DNA of 13,122 nucleotides from UBA4655 sp964585575 (GTDB lineage Bacteria > Planctomycetota > Planctomycetia > Pirellulales > UBA1268), in NCBI GenBank assembly GCA_964585575.1, contig CAZPEM010000096.1, positions 1 through 13,122 on the forward strand, given 5' to 3'. A model generated the notes under the pieces. The model searched no databases. It saw only the letters and a list, made by a program, of their open reading frames with translations, and had not been told where the DNA came from. Below are positions 1 to 6,619 of the stretch, in pieces; the stretch's first letter is position 1; every line of letters starts with the position of its first letter. A program made the position numbers and the translations under genes.

Positions 1-171
1 AGCAGCTCCGCGAATCGCCCACGATAGGTCCGCGTCGCCGTCCATGGTGAGGATGAGCCGGTGTGCGACAGCCCTGTATTCGTGGAGAACGAACGTCCGT
101 GGAGTCTTGATGCAGACGCCATATGCAAGCCACGACAGATGTGGGTACCGCGGTAGTCCGCTCCCGTGCAT
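1..171 (-). CDS. Possible partial CDS running off left edge
   Basis: The minus-strand frame is open from an ATG at 171 to the window edge (57 codons, no stop), with GAGGTG about 3 nt upstream as a possible Shine-Dalgarno. The predicted peptide begins MHGSGLPRYPHLSWLAYG and includes a stretch reading LILTMDGDADLSWAIRG, whose composition looks more protein-like than most shadow frames. The complementary plus-strand frame is also open from the edge to about 192 and shares the same wobble column, so GC3 cannot decide between strands. No family is recognised, and it may not be a gene. Confidence 0.27.
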   Translation of the reverse strand, partial: MHGSGLPRYPHLSWLAYGVCIKTPRTFVLHEYRAVAHRLILTMDGDADLSWAIRGAA

Positions 172-426
172 CGCCACCTCGCTGTGGGGTTGACCAGTCG
201 CTGGGCATGCGTCGACACAAGTCCCTTGTGCATTCTGCACTATGTCATGAGCAACTGCATCCTCTTGCCCGAAGTAACGGCTCGCCGTGCGCGTACGGTG
301 ACAAAACAGCACATTCGCATTGCATCGTGCGCGTGCCGTGAGAGATTCCTTAACGTGGAACTGCCACACTCCATACCACGGAGCCGAGCAGGATCGCTTG
401 GCCGGTCATCATCACGGAGGTGTTCA
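172..426. other. Intergenic, no gene seen
   Basis: About 255 bases without a supportable gene. The overlapping frames here give Arg/Ser/His/Cys-rich peptides with no recognisable domain. The only useful signal is CACGGAGGTG at the right end, which serves as the ribosome binding site of the small gene that starts at 427. I see no convincing -35/-10 pair. Confidence 0.5.
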
Positions 427-606
427 ATGCGACCCACTTATGACCAATCAGCCCCGGCGACCGCCATCCTGACGCTCGCGGAGATCAAGGCCGCCACGGA
501 GGCCTTTGACCGAGGCGATACCAACGTCTTCGGCACTTTGGACACAATCCTCGTGGCCGTCGAGGCATACCAGAAAGCAATGTCCTCGCGTCGAGATGCC
601 GCATAG
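427..606 (+). CDS. Small hypothetical protein, 59 aa
   Basis: A longer open frame begins upstream, but the ATG at 427 is preferred because GGAGGTG lies 5 nt upstream and the sequence before it is low-quality Arg/Ser/His-rich translation. The 59-residue product starts MRPTYDQSAPATAILTLAEI. It is mostly predicted amphipathic helix: residues about 15-30 (LTLAEIKAATEAFDRG) and about 36-52 (VFGTLDTILVAVEAYQKA), linked by a short Asp/Gly/Asn turn, giving a two-helix hairpin. There is no signal peptide and no cysteine. I do not recognise the family; a small cytoplasmic helical protein is all that can be said. The good RBS and the helix-like composition make it a probable real gene. Confidence 0.55.
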   Translation: MRPTYDQSAPATAILTLAEIKAATEAFDRGDTNVFGTLDTILVAVEAYQKAMSSRRDAA

Positions 607-1008
607 CGAGGCCCGGCCGGAGTCAAGGTCTCCACCGACACGCATTGCATGAGCGGATAACGGTTTCCGGGAGCCGCCCGTGGGTCCTGATCACCCATCC
701 GAACAGCGAATAGCGTCAGGCCGATGCCGAAACCGGCACATAGCCGTTCTTCAGAACGCCGTGGGACCTCGGCATTTCCCCCGCTGGCTCCGGCAACAAC
801 TTGCCCATCGCGTCAGACAGTTTGGCAAGAGCCTGCTGTGTGAAACGCACATGCCTCGCGAACATTACCACGGGGCCAATGAGGGTCCCCGGGGGTCGTA
901 ATCGCAGCAGCCGTTCAGGAACCGGACGGGGGCTTGGGGGGGCCGAGAGGCGATGGCTGACGCGGCAGACCCGCACACTTCACGGACGATGAACGCCTGC
1001 CGCTTGGG
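607..1008. other. Intergenic with one doubtful minus-strand ORF
   Basis: About 400 bases between the small plus-strand gene and the stop of the Cys-rich protein gene. The only frame worth noting is on the minus strand at 716-865, listed separately. I see no strong hairpin followed by a T-run and no repeat. Part of it presumably holds the 3' region of the Cys-rich transcript. Confidence 0.4.
716..865 (-). CDS. Doubtful small ORF, 49 aa
   Basis: The minus-strand frame from the ATG at 865 encodes 49 residues beginning MFARHVRFTQQALAKLSDAM. The first 24 residues would make a plausible amphipathic helix and about three quarters of wobble positions are G or C, as expected for a coding frame here. 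There is no convincing ribosome binding site, the tail (GEMPRSHGVLKNGYVPVSASA spread over residues 29-49) is unremarkable, and the open frame extends upstream with low-complexity Arg/Pro translation. It has the same orientation as the Cys-rich gene at 1009. It could be a decayed gene end rather than an intact gene. No family recognised. Confidence 0.22.
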   Translation of the reverse strand: MFARHVRFTQQALAKLSDAMGKLLPEPAGEMPRSHGVLKNGYVPVSASA

Positions 1009-1410
1009 CTAATGGGCCACGGCCTCACAGGCATCGTGGCACTTCTTGCAGGCCGCCGCGCACGCCTTGCAGCAGGGCATGTCACCGCACTTCTCGCACT
1101 CGTCCCGGCATTCCTCGCACGCCTCTTCGCAGACCTCGCACATCTCTTCGGCAAGCGGCGAGTCGTACTCCAAGAGCGCGACACACGTACGGCAAGTCTC
1201 GATGCACGTGAGGCAGTGCTTTTCGCATGTTGGACAGTCGCAGCCCACAAGGCATTCCCGACAAGCCCGCATGCACTCGTTGCACGCCTTGATGCAGTTC
1301 TCTTTGGCAGCAGCGTCGGGCTTTGTCACGGCAGCATTCGCGACTGACGGGGCAAACACCGCTGACGTAACAAGCACTCCACACATCAGCGACACAACGG
1401 CTCTGATCAT
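1009..1410 (-). CDS. Exported Cys-rich protein, Csp/DUF326-like
   Basis: This 133-aa protein resembles the four-helix-bundle copper-storage proteins (Csp, DUF326-like), which bind Cu(I) through cysteines lining a helical bundle. The ATG at 1410 is chosen because GAGGAGT lies about 8 nt upstream; the extra 14 codons upstream lack this. Residues 1-26 form a Sec-type signal peptide with probable cleavage after ANA. There is no twin-arginine motif, unlike described exported Csp1 proteins. The mature part has 24 cysteines: 12 at residues 39-76 and 12 at residues 91-128, mostly spaced alternately C-x3-C-x2-C, so one cysteine stripe per helix face. The two halves are joined by a Cys-free linker (EYDSPLAEEM). 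Acidic residues dominate the second half. It probably stores or buffers copper or another soft metal outside the cytoplasm. Function is inferred from cysteine pattern. A small membrane protein gene lies 53 bp upstream on the same strand. Confidence 0.85.
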   Translation of the reverse strand: MIRAVVSLMCGVLVTSAVFAPSVANAAVTKPDAAAKENCIKACNECMRACRECLVGCDCPTCEKHCLTCIETCRTCVALLEYDSPLAEEMCEVCEEACEECRDECEKCGDMPCCKACAAACKKCHDACEAVAH

Positions 1411-1463
1411 TGCAAAGACTCCTCGATCGCAAAAGGAAGCAGATGGACACACATGCGGTCCAC

Positions 1464-1673
1464 CTAGTTTGGACTCACAGAGGATGCGTAGCTTTCAAAA
1501 CGGCTGGAAAGGGCAAAAAACGTCGGCGCCCAAAGCCCCACAAAGATTCCAAACCGCTCTCCATGAGCCGGATCCTCCCCCTTGAACAAGAACCAGATGG
1601 CAATCGAGGCGGCTATCGAAACGAAGCCAGCCCAGAAGCAGCCTGCGCTCAAGTATTTGCATGTGCCCCACAT
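1464..1673 (-). CDS. Small two-helix membrane protein
   Basis: The ATG at 1673 is chosen over the start at 1742 because AGAGAGG lies about 8 nt upstream and the N-terminal 23 residues of the longer form are not membrane-like. The 69-aa product has two predicted transmembrane helices, residues about 8-30 (LSAGCFWAGFVSIAASIAIW core) and about 42-56, joined by a short charged loop (KGEDPAHGER). The second helix begins with a distinctive FGIFVGLWAPTFF motif. I have an impression of similar ERFGIFVGLW-type motifs in other small uncharacterised bacterial membrane proteins, but cannot name a function. Its stop is 53 bp before the start of the Cys-rich gene in the same orientation, so the two may be co-transcribed. 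Confidence 0.7.
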   Translation of the reverse strand: MWGTCKYLSAGCFWAGFVSIAASIAIWFLFKGEDPAHGERFGIFVGLWAPTFFALSSRFESYASSVSPN

Positions 1674-1954
1674 ATGAAGACCTCTCTGGTCAAGGTGCGT
1701 GAATGAACTCGGAACTGGCGCGAGATGCAGCCACGCAATCATTCACGTGAGCCACATACGCGAGAGCACGGCTCCGCCGACTACAGATACTAGCGAAGAA
1801 GGGAAACCCCGCCGTGAGGTGGCGGCCGTCGCAAACAGGCAACCAGCCGTTATTGACTGCACATCAGGTGCCGTCTCCACATGGACACTTTCATACAGCG
1901 GCCCTTTTGCTCATGTGCGGTCAGCCGCCGTGGTCGCTGCACTCTCGCGGGGTG
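1674..1954. other. Intergenic up to the assembly gap
   Basis: About 280 bases with no supportable gene. It holds the upstream region of the small membrane protein gene and, at its right end, whatever follows the ankyrin gene beyond the gap. All three minus-strand frames entering from the gap stop within about 105 bases, so the 3' end of the ankyrin gene may lie in roughly 1850-1954, or entirely inside the missing sequence. No repeat or hairpin seen. Confidence 0.4.
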
Positions 1955-2054
1955 NNNNNNNNNNNNNNNNNNNNNNNNNNNNNNNNNNNNNNNNNNNNNN
2001 NNNNNNNNNNNNNNNNNNNNNNNNNNNNNNNNNNNNNNNNNNNNNNNNNNNNNN
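1955..2054. other. Assembly gap, 100 N
   Basis: One hundred consecutive N. A round 100 is a common placeholder for a scaffold join of unknown length, so the true distance between the flanks may differ. It truncates the ankyrin gene on the right and means that reading frames cannot be carried across it. Confidence 0.99.
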
Positions 2055-2585
2055 CTCCAGGTCGCCACTGGACGCAGCGAGGTGGAGGAGCGTGGTTCGC
2101 TCTTGCGGCGGGCCAAAGCCACGGGCCGGACGGGCATTGGCCTTGCGTTCAAGGATCGCCCGCACGAGTTCTGGTCGGCCGCGCGACACGGCGATGCCGA
2201 GCGGGGTGAACCCGTCGTCGCGGCAGTCGACGGTGGCTCCTAGTTCGAGGAGCGCGAGTACGGCCTCATCCTGATCGGCCTTCGCGGCCCGGATGAGGAG
2301 CGGGGGAACGTGCCAGCCGATTCGCGCGCCTTTGCGGACCAGATAACGAATCATCTCGACGTGCCCACGCTCGACGACCGCCCCGAGCGGCGTACCGCCC
2401 AGAACGGACTCGCCATTGACGTCGGCACCTTGGGCGATGAGCCGATCGACCTCGGCGACGTTGCCGTCGACGGCAGCCAGAGCCAGGCCGGTGTTGAGGC
2501 GACGTTGCTCATCACTCACCAAGCCGCCGCAGCCGTGGGTTGTGACGGCGGCAAGGAACAGAAGACTGACGGCGATCCGACGCAT
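2055..2585 (-). CDS. Ankyrin-repeat protein, C-terminus lost in gap
   Basis: The product starts at the ATG at 2585 with MRRIAVSLLFLAAVTTHGCGG, a signal peptide with a cysteine at residue 19 (THGC) that fits a lipobox only weakly, so periplasmic or lipid-anchored location is likely. A GTG at 2609 would add eight residues but has no better ribosome binding site. Ankyrin repeats follow, each about 33 residues: ALAAVDGNVAEVDRLIAQGADVN, TPLGAVVERGHVEMIRYLVRKGA, LIRAAKADQDEAVLALLELGA, TPLGIAVSRGRPELVRAILERKA, and a fifth beginning TLLHLAASSGDLE at the gap edge. These pack as helix-loop-helix units and usually mediate protein-protein contacts. The C-terminus is missing because of the 100-N gap. Partner unknown. 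Confidence 0.85.
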
Positions 2586-2661
2586 AGACACGCAACCGCA
2601 GAGGAACACGACGGCGGCGAGTGTACCGCCTTCGCAGACGGGCGACTCGTTGCCGGGAGCA

Positions 2662-3576
2662 TCAAATCGTCCGTCGGGCCCGGCGTCTCAAACCCAACAA
2701 GGCCGCACCGCAGCCGATGCCGCCGAGCACGAGGCCGCTCGGTTCGGGGACCGCCGCGACATCAACACGCAAGTATCGCACGTCCCACCGGGAATTTGGT
2801 TTTGATTTCGCGGCGAAATCGGCCCCAATCAGCCGGAACTGGATCGTCTTGAAGGAAATGCCGCTGTCGCCAAAGTCGAGGATGGCCTCCGTCGGAACGT
2901 AAGCGCCGTTGAGGTAGCCGAGCGACCGCCCTGTGAAGAGCCCGCCTCCCGGCAGCAGCGCCGGCGACCCCGACGCCGTTTTCCTCGGTGGCACGAAGCC
3001 CGCCTTCGGGTTCACCACCCCCCGAAGCGTCGCAAAGGGTGACGCCAAGCCGTTGAAATCTGCGTTCATAATCGAATTGCCCACGGCGTACGCGCTGGTT
3101 GATATCGGGACAAAACTCCCCCCATCGAGGCTGTAGGCAATCTGCCCGGCGGCCAAAGGCGTCCCGTTCGAAAGGCGATCGAAGTCGAACCGCTGAGCGA
3201 GGCTGATCCGAAAGGAGTCGGCGTTCGTTCCCAGGAGGGACTTCACGTCGATCACGGGGCTCGTGAGATAGTTGCCCCTGTCCACCTGACGTTTGCTGCC
3301 CGAGGGGGCCTGGGTCCATCTCCCGTTGTTCCGGCTGGACGAACCCACCCACCTCCACCGCTCGGTGGCTGGACCGCCGCCTGAGTGACTCGCCGTCCAC
3401 GCGCCGCCCGCGGAGCGGCCATTGCCGATCCGAAAGTCGAACTGTTCGGTCGCGACGATGGGCCCGGCATCGGCGATACGGTGCCCGGCGATCAACGCGG
3501 CGAAACTGGCGGCCAACAAAAACCCCGGAAACGTACGGACCGAAGCAGTGCAACCACAACCCTCATGGCTTGACAT
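2662..3576 (-). CDS. PEP-CTERM exosortase-sorted surface protein
   Basis: This 304-aa exported protein starts at the ATG at 3576, which has GAGGTG 5 nt upstream. A signal peptide spans residues 1-37 (hydrophobic FPGFLLAASFAALIAG, probable cleavage after ADA). The body is predicted beta-sandwich: YLTSPVID, FRISLAQRFDFD, IAYSLDGGSFVPI and a late WDVRYLRVD strand. The pattern resembles choice-of-anchor/MAM-like modules in which an S-LDGG-x-F-V-P turn recurs, but I cannot assign a family. The C-terminus is a textbook PEP-CTERM signal: VPEP, a hydrophobic helix (GLVLGGIGCGAALLGL), then RRRARR. An exosortase would cut near PEP during export; no exosortase gene is in the window. It diverges from the second PEP-CTERM gene. 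Ligand or role unknown. Confidence 0.85.
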   Translation of the reverse strand: MSSHEGCGCTASVRTFPGFLLAASFAALIAGHRIADAGPIVATEQFDFRIGNGRSAGGAWTASHSGGGPATERWRWVGSSSRNNGRWTQAPSGSKRQVDRGNYLTSPVIDVKSLLGTNADSFRISLAQRFDFDRLSNGTPLAAGQIAYSLDGGSFVPISTSAYAVGNSIMNADFNGLASPFATLRGVVNPKAGFVPPRKTASGSPALLPGGGLFTGRSLGYLNGAYVPTEAILDFGDSGISFKTIQFRLIGADFAAKSKPNSRWDVRYLRVDVAAVPEPSGLVLGGIGCGAALLGLRRRARRTI

Positions 3577-4377
3577 GGAACACCTCGACCATTGAAGTCG
3601 TACGGTGGCGTCCCAGCCCTCAGACCGCGCCGAGGTGAATCTCGACGCACGGAAAGGCAATGCGGATCAAAGGGTCGCAAAACCCTTCGCCCGCGCCGGC
3701 CTACGCTGCGCCCGACTTCGCAACTGGGCGAAGCCGAGCAACTCGTCGTCCGAGGGTGATTGCCGGGTCTCTGGTGCGAGCATGCATCTCTCACATCGGC
3801 CCCGGCACGACTGAATTCATCGCAGCGGCTCGACGGAAAGCAATGCCCATGAAGAACCGTCCCGAACCGCTGATTTACTGCGATTTTCCGATGCAGGACA
3901 CGCTGGAAGTTTCGCCTTGCACCGACGCTCGGCGGCGAGCGACTCGAGCACCGGCCCGTGCGGGCGGTCGTGATGAAGCGAATCGTCTTCGCCGGATGGC
4001 CCAGTGACGGCTCCTTCACGAACAGAACTGGAGTTGCAGCCCGATCGGGGTGTCCATTGGGCCTGGCCGTTGAAGCGGCCACTTTTGGGGGCTGCGGCGT
4101 TCGCCGTTGCCGTACCGGCGGCCCGCGAACGAAGGATTGCTCCGCCAGAGCGATCACGGCGGCTGCGGGTCGGCGGAAAGCTCTGACACTCATCTCGGCG
4201 GACGAGTTGCCGGGCCTTCGGCTCTTTCCGAAGCCCCGACGAAGCGTAGGTCGATGCGGTCGTTCATCGGACAACCGACGAACGCCCCGATCCGACGCCG
4301 CACCGGCAGACGAGCCGGTGCCCTCCCGAGGCACGGCCGCCGTCGTTCCATGGCCGCGTCTCAAACAGGGTGCCCAC
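3577..4377. promoter_or_regulatory. Long divergent spacer between PEP-CTERM genes
   Basis: An 801-bp region upstream of both PEP-CTERM genes. Open frames across it, including a long minus-strand one, encode Arg/Ser/Pro-rich peptides with no domain and are treated as shadows. It must contain both promoters, but I see no convincing -35/-10 pair. Three hairpins can be seen: 3926-3941 (CGCTCG/CGAGCG, 4-nt loop), 4211-4238 (CGGG and CTTCGG arms with one C:C mismatch, 6-nt loop), and 4301-4320 (CACCGGC/GCCGGTG, 6-nt loop), the last 57 bp before the plus-strand start codon. They could shape a 5' untranslated leader; this is inference. Confidence 0.4.
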
Positions 4378-5214
4378 GTGAATTCTGGCCTGCATTGGTG
4401 TCGTCGTACCGTCCTGACGGTGACCGCGTGCATCGCGGTCGCGGAGAGTGCCTTCGGAAGCATCGTGTTTCCGGTATCCGGAACGTCCGCCGCGGGAAAT
4501 CCCGTGTCGTTCGCCGCGACCTTCACCACGTCGGGCAACACGCTCACCGTGCAGCTCGACAACACGTCGCCCGGAAATTCCACCGACGCCGCCGACGTGC
4601 TGACAAGCTTTTACTTCGACATCGTGAGTGGGACGAGTCGCCCAACGCTCACCTACTCTTCCGCCAGCGGCCTCCTCTATCTCGTGCGGAAGGGCGCCAC
4701 CGACCTTCCCTACTACTACACGCCGCAAACCTTTACCTCGGGAAGCGGCACCGCAAGCAACATCCGGGCCGTGAACAACGGCGACGATTCGTGGCAGTTC
4801 CGCACGCTGTCGGTCGCGTCGCAGCCCAACCTTGGATTCGGCATCGGCACGGTGGGCAACAGCGGCTTCAGCCCCAACGGTTTCACGCCGCAGGTCGTGG
4901 GCCAGGGCAACACCATGATCAACTTCGGTATCTATCGAGGAGGCGACATCGAACCGAATGGCGTGCTGAACGACAAGTATGTGGTGAGGAACACGGCCAC
5001 GTTCACGTTCACAGGCGTCGGCGGTTACACCGAGGCGCACATCGTCGACAAGGTCGTGTTCGGCCTGGGCACGGGCCCGGATTCGACGCTCGCCGTCTCG
5101 TTGCCCGAGCCGGGAGGATGCGGGCTGCTGGCGGCAGCCGCCGCAGTGCTGGCGGCTCATGGCGGCCGGCGGCGGATCATGGCCGCGATCGACGCAGACA
5201 TGCTCGAGCAGTAG
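4378..5214 (+). CDS. PEP-CTERM exosortase-sorted surface protein
   Basis: A GTG start at 4378 is chosen because ACAGGGTG precedes it by about 6 nt and it places a signal peptide (CRRTVLTVTACIAVAESAFG) at the N-terminus; the open frame extends far upstream but that part is Arg/Pro-rich and unlikely to be translated. The 278-aa product is Ser/Thr/Gly/Asn-rich predicted beta structure (SFAATFTTSGNTLTVQLDN, VLTSFYFDIVSG). The combination of an LTVQLDNTSPG strand, a DVLTSFYFDI strand and a late VVFGLGTG strand reminds me of exosortase-dependent surface proteins of the XDD type; this is a recollection, not a search. The sorting signal is PEP at residues 243-245, a short Ala/Leu-rich helix, then GGRRR, but it is followed by an unusual 11-residue tail (IMAAIDADMLEQ region). 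It converges on the YTV gene across a hairpin terminator. Confidence 0.8.
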   Translation: MNSGLHWCRRTVLTVTACIAVAESAFGSIVFPVSGTSAAGNPVSFAATFTTSGNTLTVQLDNTSPGNSTDAADVLTSFYFDIVSGTSRPTLTYSSASGLLYLVRKGATDLPYYYTPQTFTSGSGTASNIRAVNNGDDSWQFRTLSVASQPNLGFGIGTVGNSGFSPNGFTPQVVGQGNTMINFGIYRGGDIEPNGVLNDKYVVRNTATFTFTGVGGYTEAHIVDKVVFGLGTGPDSTLAVSLPEPGGCGLLAAAAAVLAAHGGRRRIMAAIDADMLEQ

Positions 5215-5224
5215 CCAACGAAGA

Positions 5225-5252
5225 GGGGCCGGACGCTTTCGCGTCCGGCCCC
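5225..5252. terminator. Bidirectional hairpin terminator
   Basis: GGGGCCGGACGC (5225-5236) pairs perfectly with GCGTCCGGCCCC (5241-5252), a 12-bp stem closed by a 4-nt TTTC loop. It starts 10 bp after the stop of the plus-strand PEP-CTERM gene and lies about 48 bp past the stop of the minus-strand YTV gene. No strong T-run follows on either strand (GTTCGC on plus, TCTTCGTT on minus), so it is an intrinsic-like hairpin rather than a canonical Rho-independent terminator. The position between convergent genes supports a shared terminator. Confidence 0.75.
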
Positions 5253-5271
5253 GTTCGCAAGCACTCGGTCA

Positions 5272-5287
5272 TCGGGCCCGGGCCCGA
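5272..5287. repeat. 16-bp perfect palindrome
   Basis: TCGGGCCCGGGCCCGA is identical to its reverse complement. It sits 12 bp after the stop codon of the YTV gene on the minus strand and 19 bp from the neighbouring hairpin. A loopless palindrome can be a dimeric-protein site or a cruciform-forming end of the transcript. A GC-only palindrome can also occur by chance in very GC-rich DNA. Confidence 0.6.
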
Positions 5288-5299
5288 CGCGGCCGGTCC

Positions 5300-6619
5300 T
5301 CAGTTGCAGCTGCCGCAGCTGTTCACAACACCGGCCGAGCCGGCCTGGCCACAACCGCCACAGCTGCCCGCAACCGGCACCTCGACGGCGACGGTCACGC
5401 ACTTCTGCACGGGCACTTCCTTCGTGACCGTGTGCGGGACGCGGACCGTGTAGGTCTCCGTCTTCGTCTCGGGCACGGAGTCGTACACCGTCACGGTGTA
5501 CGACTCTTCCTTCTGCTGGGGCACCATGACCGTGTAGGTCTCTTCCTTCGTGACGGTCTCCGGCACGCTCTTCGTCACGGTGTACTCCCGAGTCTTCGTC
5601 TCGGTGCGGTGCTTTGTGACGCTGACCGTGCGGGTCTTCTGCTCCGGCACGCTCTTGGTGACCGTGTAGGTGCGGGTCCGCTCCTCCGGCACCATGGTGG
5701 TGACGGTGTAGGTGCGGGTCCTCTCCTCGTCGCGGTGCTTGGTGACGTTGACCGTGCGGGTCCGCTGCTCCTCACGGTGCTTGGTGACCGTGTGGGTGTA
5801 GGGGACTTCCTCGGTCACGCACTCGTAGGTCGTGCAGGGCACTTCCTTCGTCTCGCAGGTCGGCACCCAAACCTTCTTGCAGCAGGTCTTCGGGGGGCAC
5901 GGGCAGCCGCAGGCGTCGACGCCGCCGTCAACGGTGACCGACTGGTTTTCCCAGTGGCCTCCCTTGACCTGCACCGTCTTGTAGGTCGTGACCGGAACCC
6001 GCTTCGTGACCGTGCGGGAGCCACTCACTTCCTCGGCGTAGGGAACGCTCACCGTGTAGGCCTGCTCGACCTGTTCGGTGTAGGGAACCTTCACCGTGTA
6101 GGTGCTCGTCTTCTCCTCCTGCTTCGGGACCATGACGGTGTAGGTCGAGGTCTTCTCCTCGGTCACCGGCACCATCACCGTGTAGGTCTGCTCGACCGAC
6201 TCGGTGTAGGGGACCTGGACCGTGTACTCGGCCGTCTTGGTCTCGGTCACGTTCTTGTGAACCGTGTGGTTCACGGTCCGGGTCCGGGTTTCCGGAACCT
6301 GCACGGTCACCGTGCGAGTCCTGGTCTCGGTCCGCGGGACGCGGTTGTGGACCGTGTATGTCCGCTCGCGAGTCTCGGTGGTGTACTCGGTCGACGTGAC
6401 CGTCTTCATCTCGGTCACGTACTCCCGCTGATACACCGTCTTGGTGCCGCCGCAGGCCGAGCCTGCACTGCCACCACCACACGCATCGCCGCCGACGACC
6501 GCTCCTTCGCAGCCGCCCGCACCGCCACCGCTGCAACCGCCACAATCACCGGCCCACGCGGTCGTGCACAGGGCGACGACGGCGAACACCGGCAGGAAAC
6601 AGATCAACATCTTCCGCAT
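5300..6619 (-). CDS. YTV-repeat cell-surface protein
   Basis: The ATG at 6619 has AGAGGAGA about 8 nt upstream and starts a 439-aa exported protein; longer starts add unrelated sequence. The signal peptide is residues 1-23 (cleavage after AWA). Twelve YTV triplets begin at residues 88, 132, 146, 160, 174, 188, 304, 318, 346, 362, 374 and 390; the five from 132 to 188 are exactly 14 residues apart, with degenerate copies (RTV, HTV) between blocks. The unit is roughly Y-T-V-x-VP-x-x-x-E-x-x-T. Two Cys/Gly-rich ends (DCGGCSGGGAGGC; SCGGCG and SCGSCN) and a central Cys-rich segment at residues 235-267 (ACGCPCPP, CC, PTC, VPC, YEC) flank the blocks, suggesting disulfide cross-links. The YTV domain is known from planctomycete, notably Rhodopirellula, cell-wall-associated proteins, so a structural envelope role is likely. 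Confidence 0.92.
   Translation of the reverse strand: MRKMLICFLPVFAVVALCTTAWAGDCGGCSGGGAGGCEGAVVGGDACGGGSAGSACGGTKTVYQREYVTEMKTVTSTEYTTETRERTYTVHNRVPRTETRTRTVTVQVPETRTRTVNHTVHKNVTETKTAEYTVQVPYTESVEQTYTVMVPVTEEKTSTYTVMVPKQEEKTSTYTVKVPYTEQVEQAYTVSVPYAEEVSGSRTVTKRVPVTTYKTVQVKGGHWENQSVTVDGGVDACGCPCPPKTCCKKVWVPTCETKEVPCTTYECVTEEVPYTHTVTKHREEQRTRTVNVTKHRDEERTRTYTVTTMVPEERTRTYTVTKSVPEQKTRTVSVTKHRTETKTREYTVTKSVPETVTKEETYTVMVPQQKEESYTVTVYDSVPETKTETYTVRVPHTVTKEVPVQKCVTVAVEVPVAGSCGGCGQAGSAGVVNSCGSCN

Noticed and set aside
3577..4377. A tRNA or riboswitch in the spacer
   Set aside because: The hairpins are isolated and do not form a cloverleaf or a recognisable riboswitch core.
3492..4583. 363-codon minus-strand frame across the PEP-CTERM spacer
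   Set aside because: Arg/Ser/Pro-rich with no domain. It overlaps both PEP-CTERM genes in the wrong frame or strand.
4107..5453. 448-codon plus-strand frame over the second PEP-CTERM gene
   Set aside because: An Arg/His/Gly-rich shifted-frame shadow of the real PEP-CTERM gene; no signal peptide or domain.
5300..6619. The 42-bp periodicity as a CRISPR array or DNA tandem repeat
   Set aside because: There are no identical repeats with unique spacers; the period is explained by the 14-residue protein repeat.
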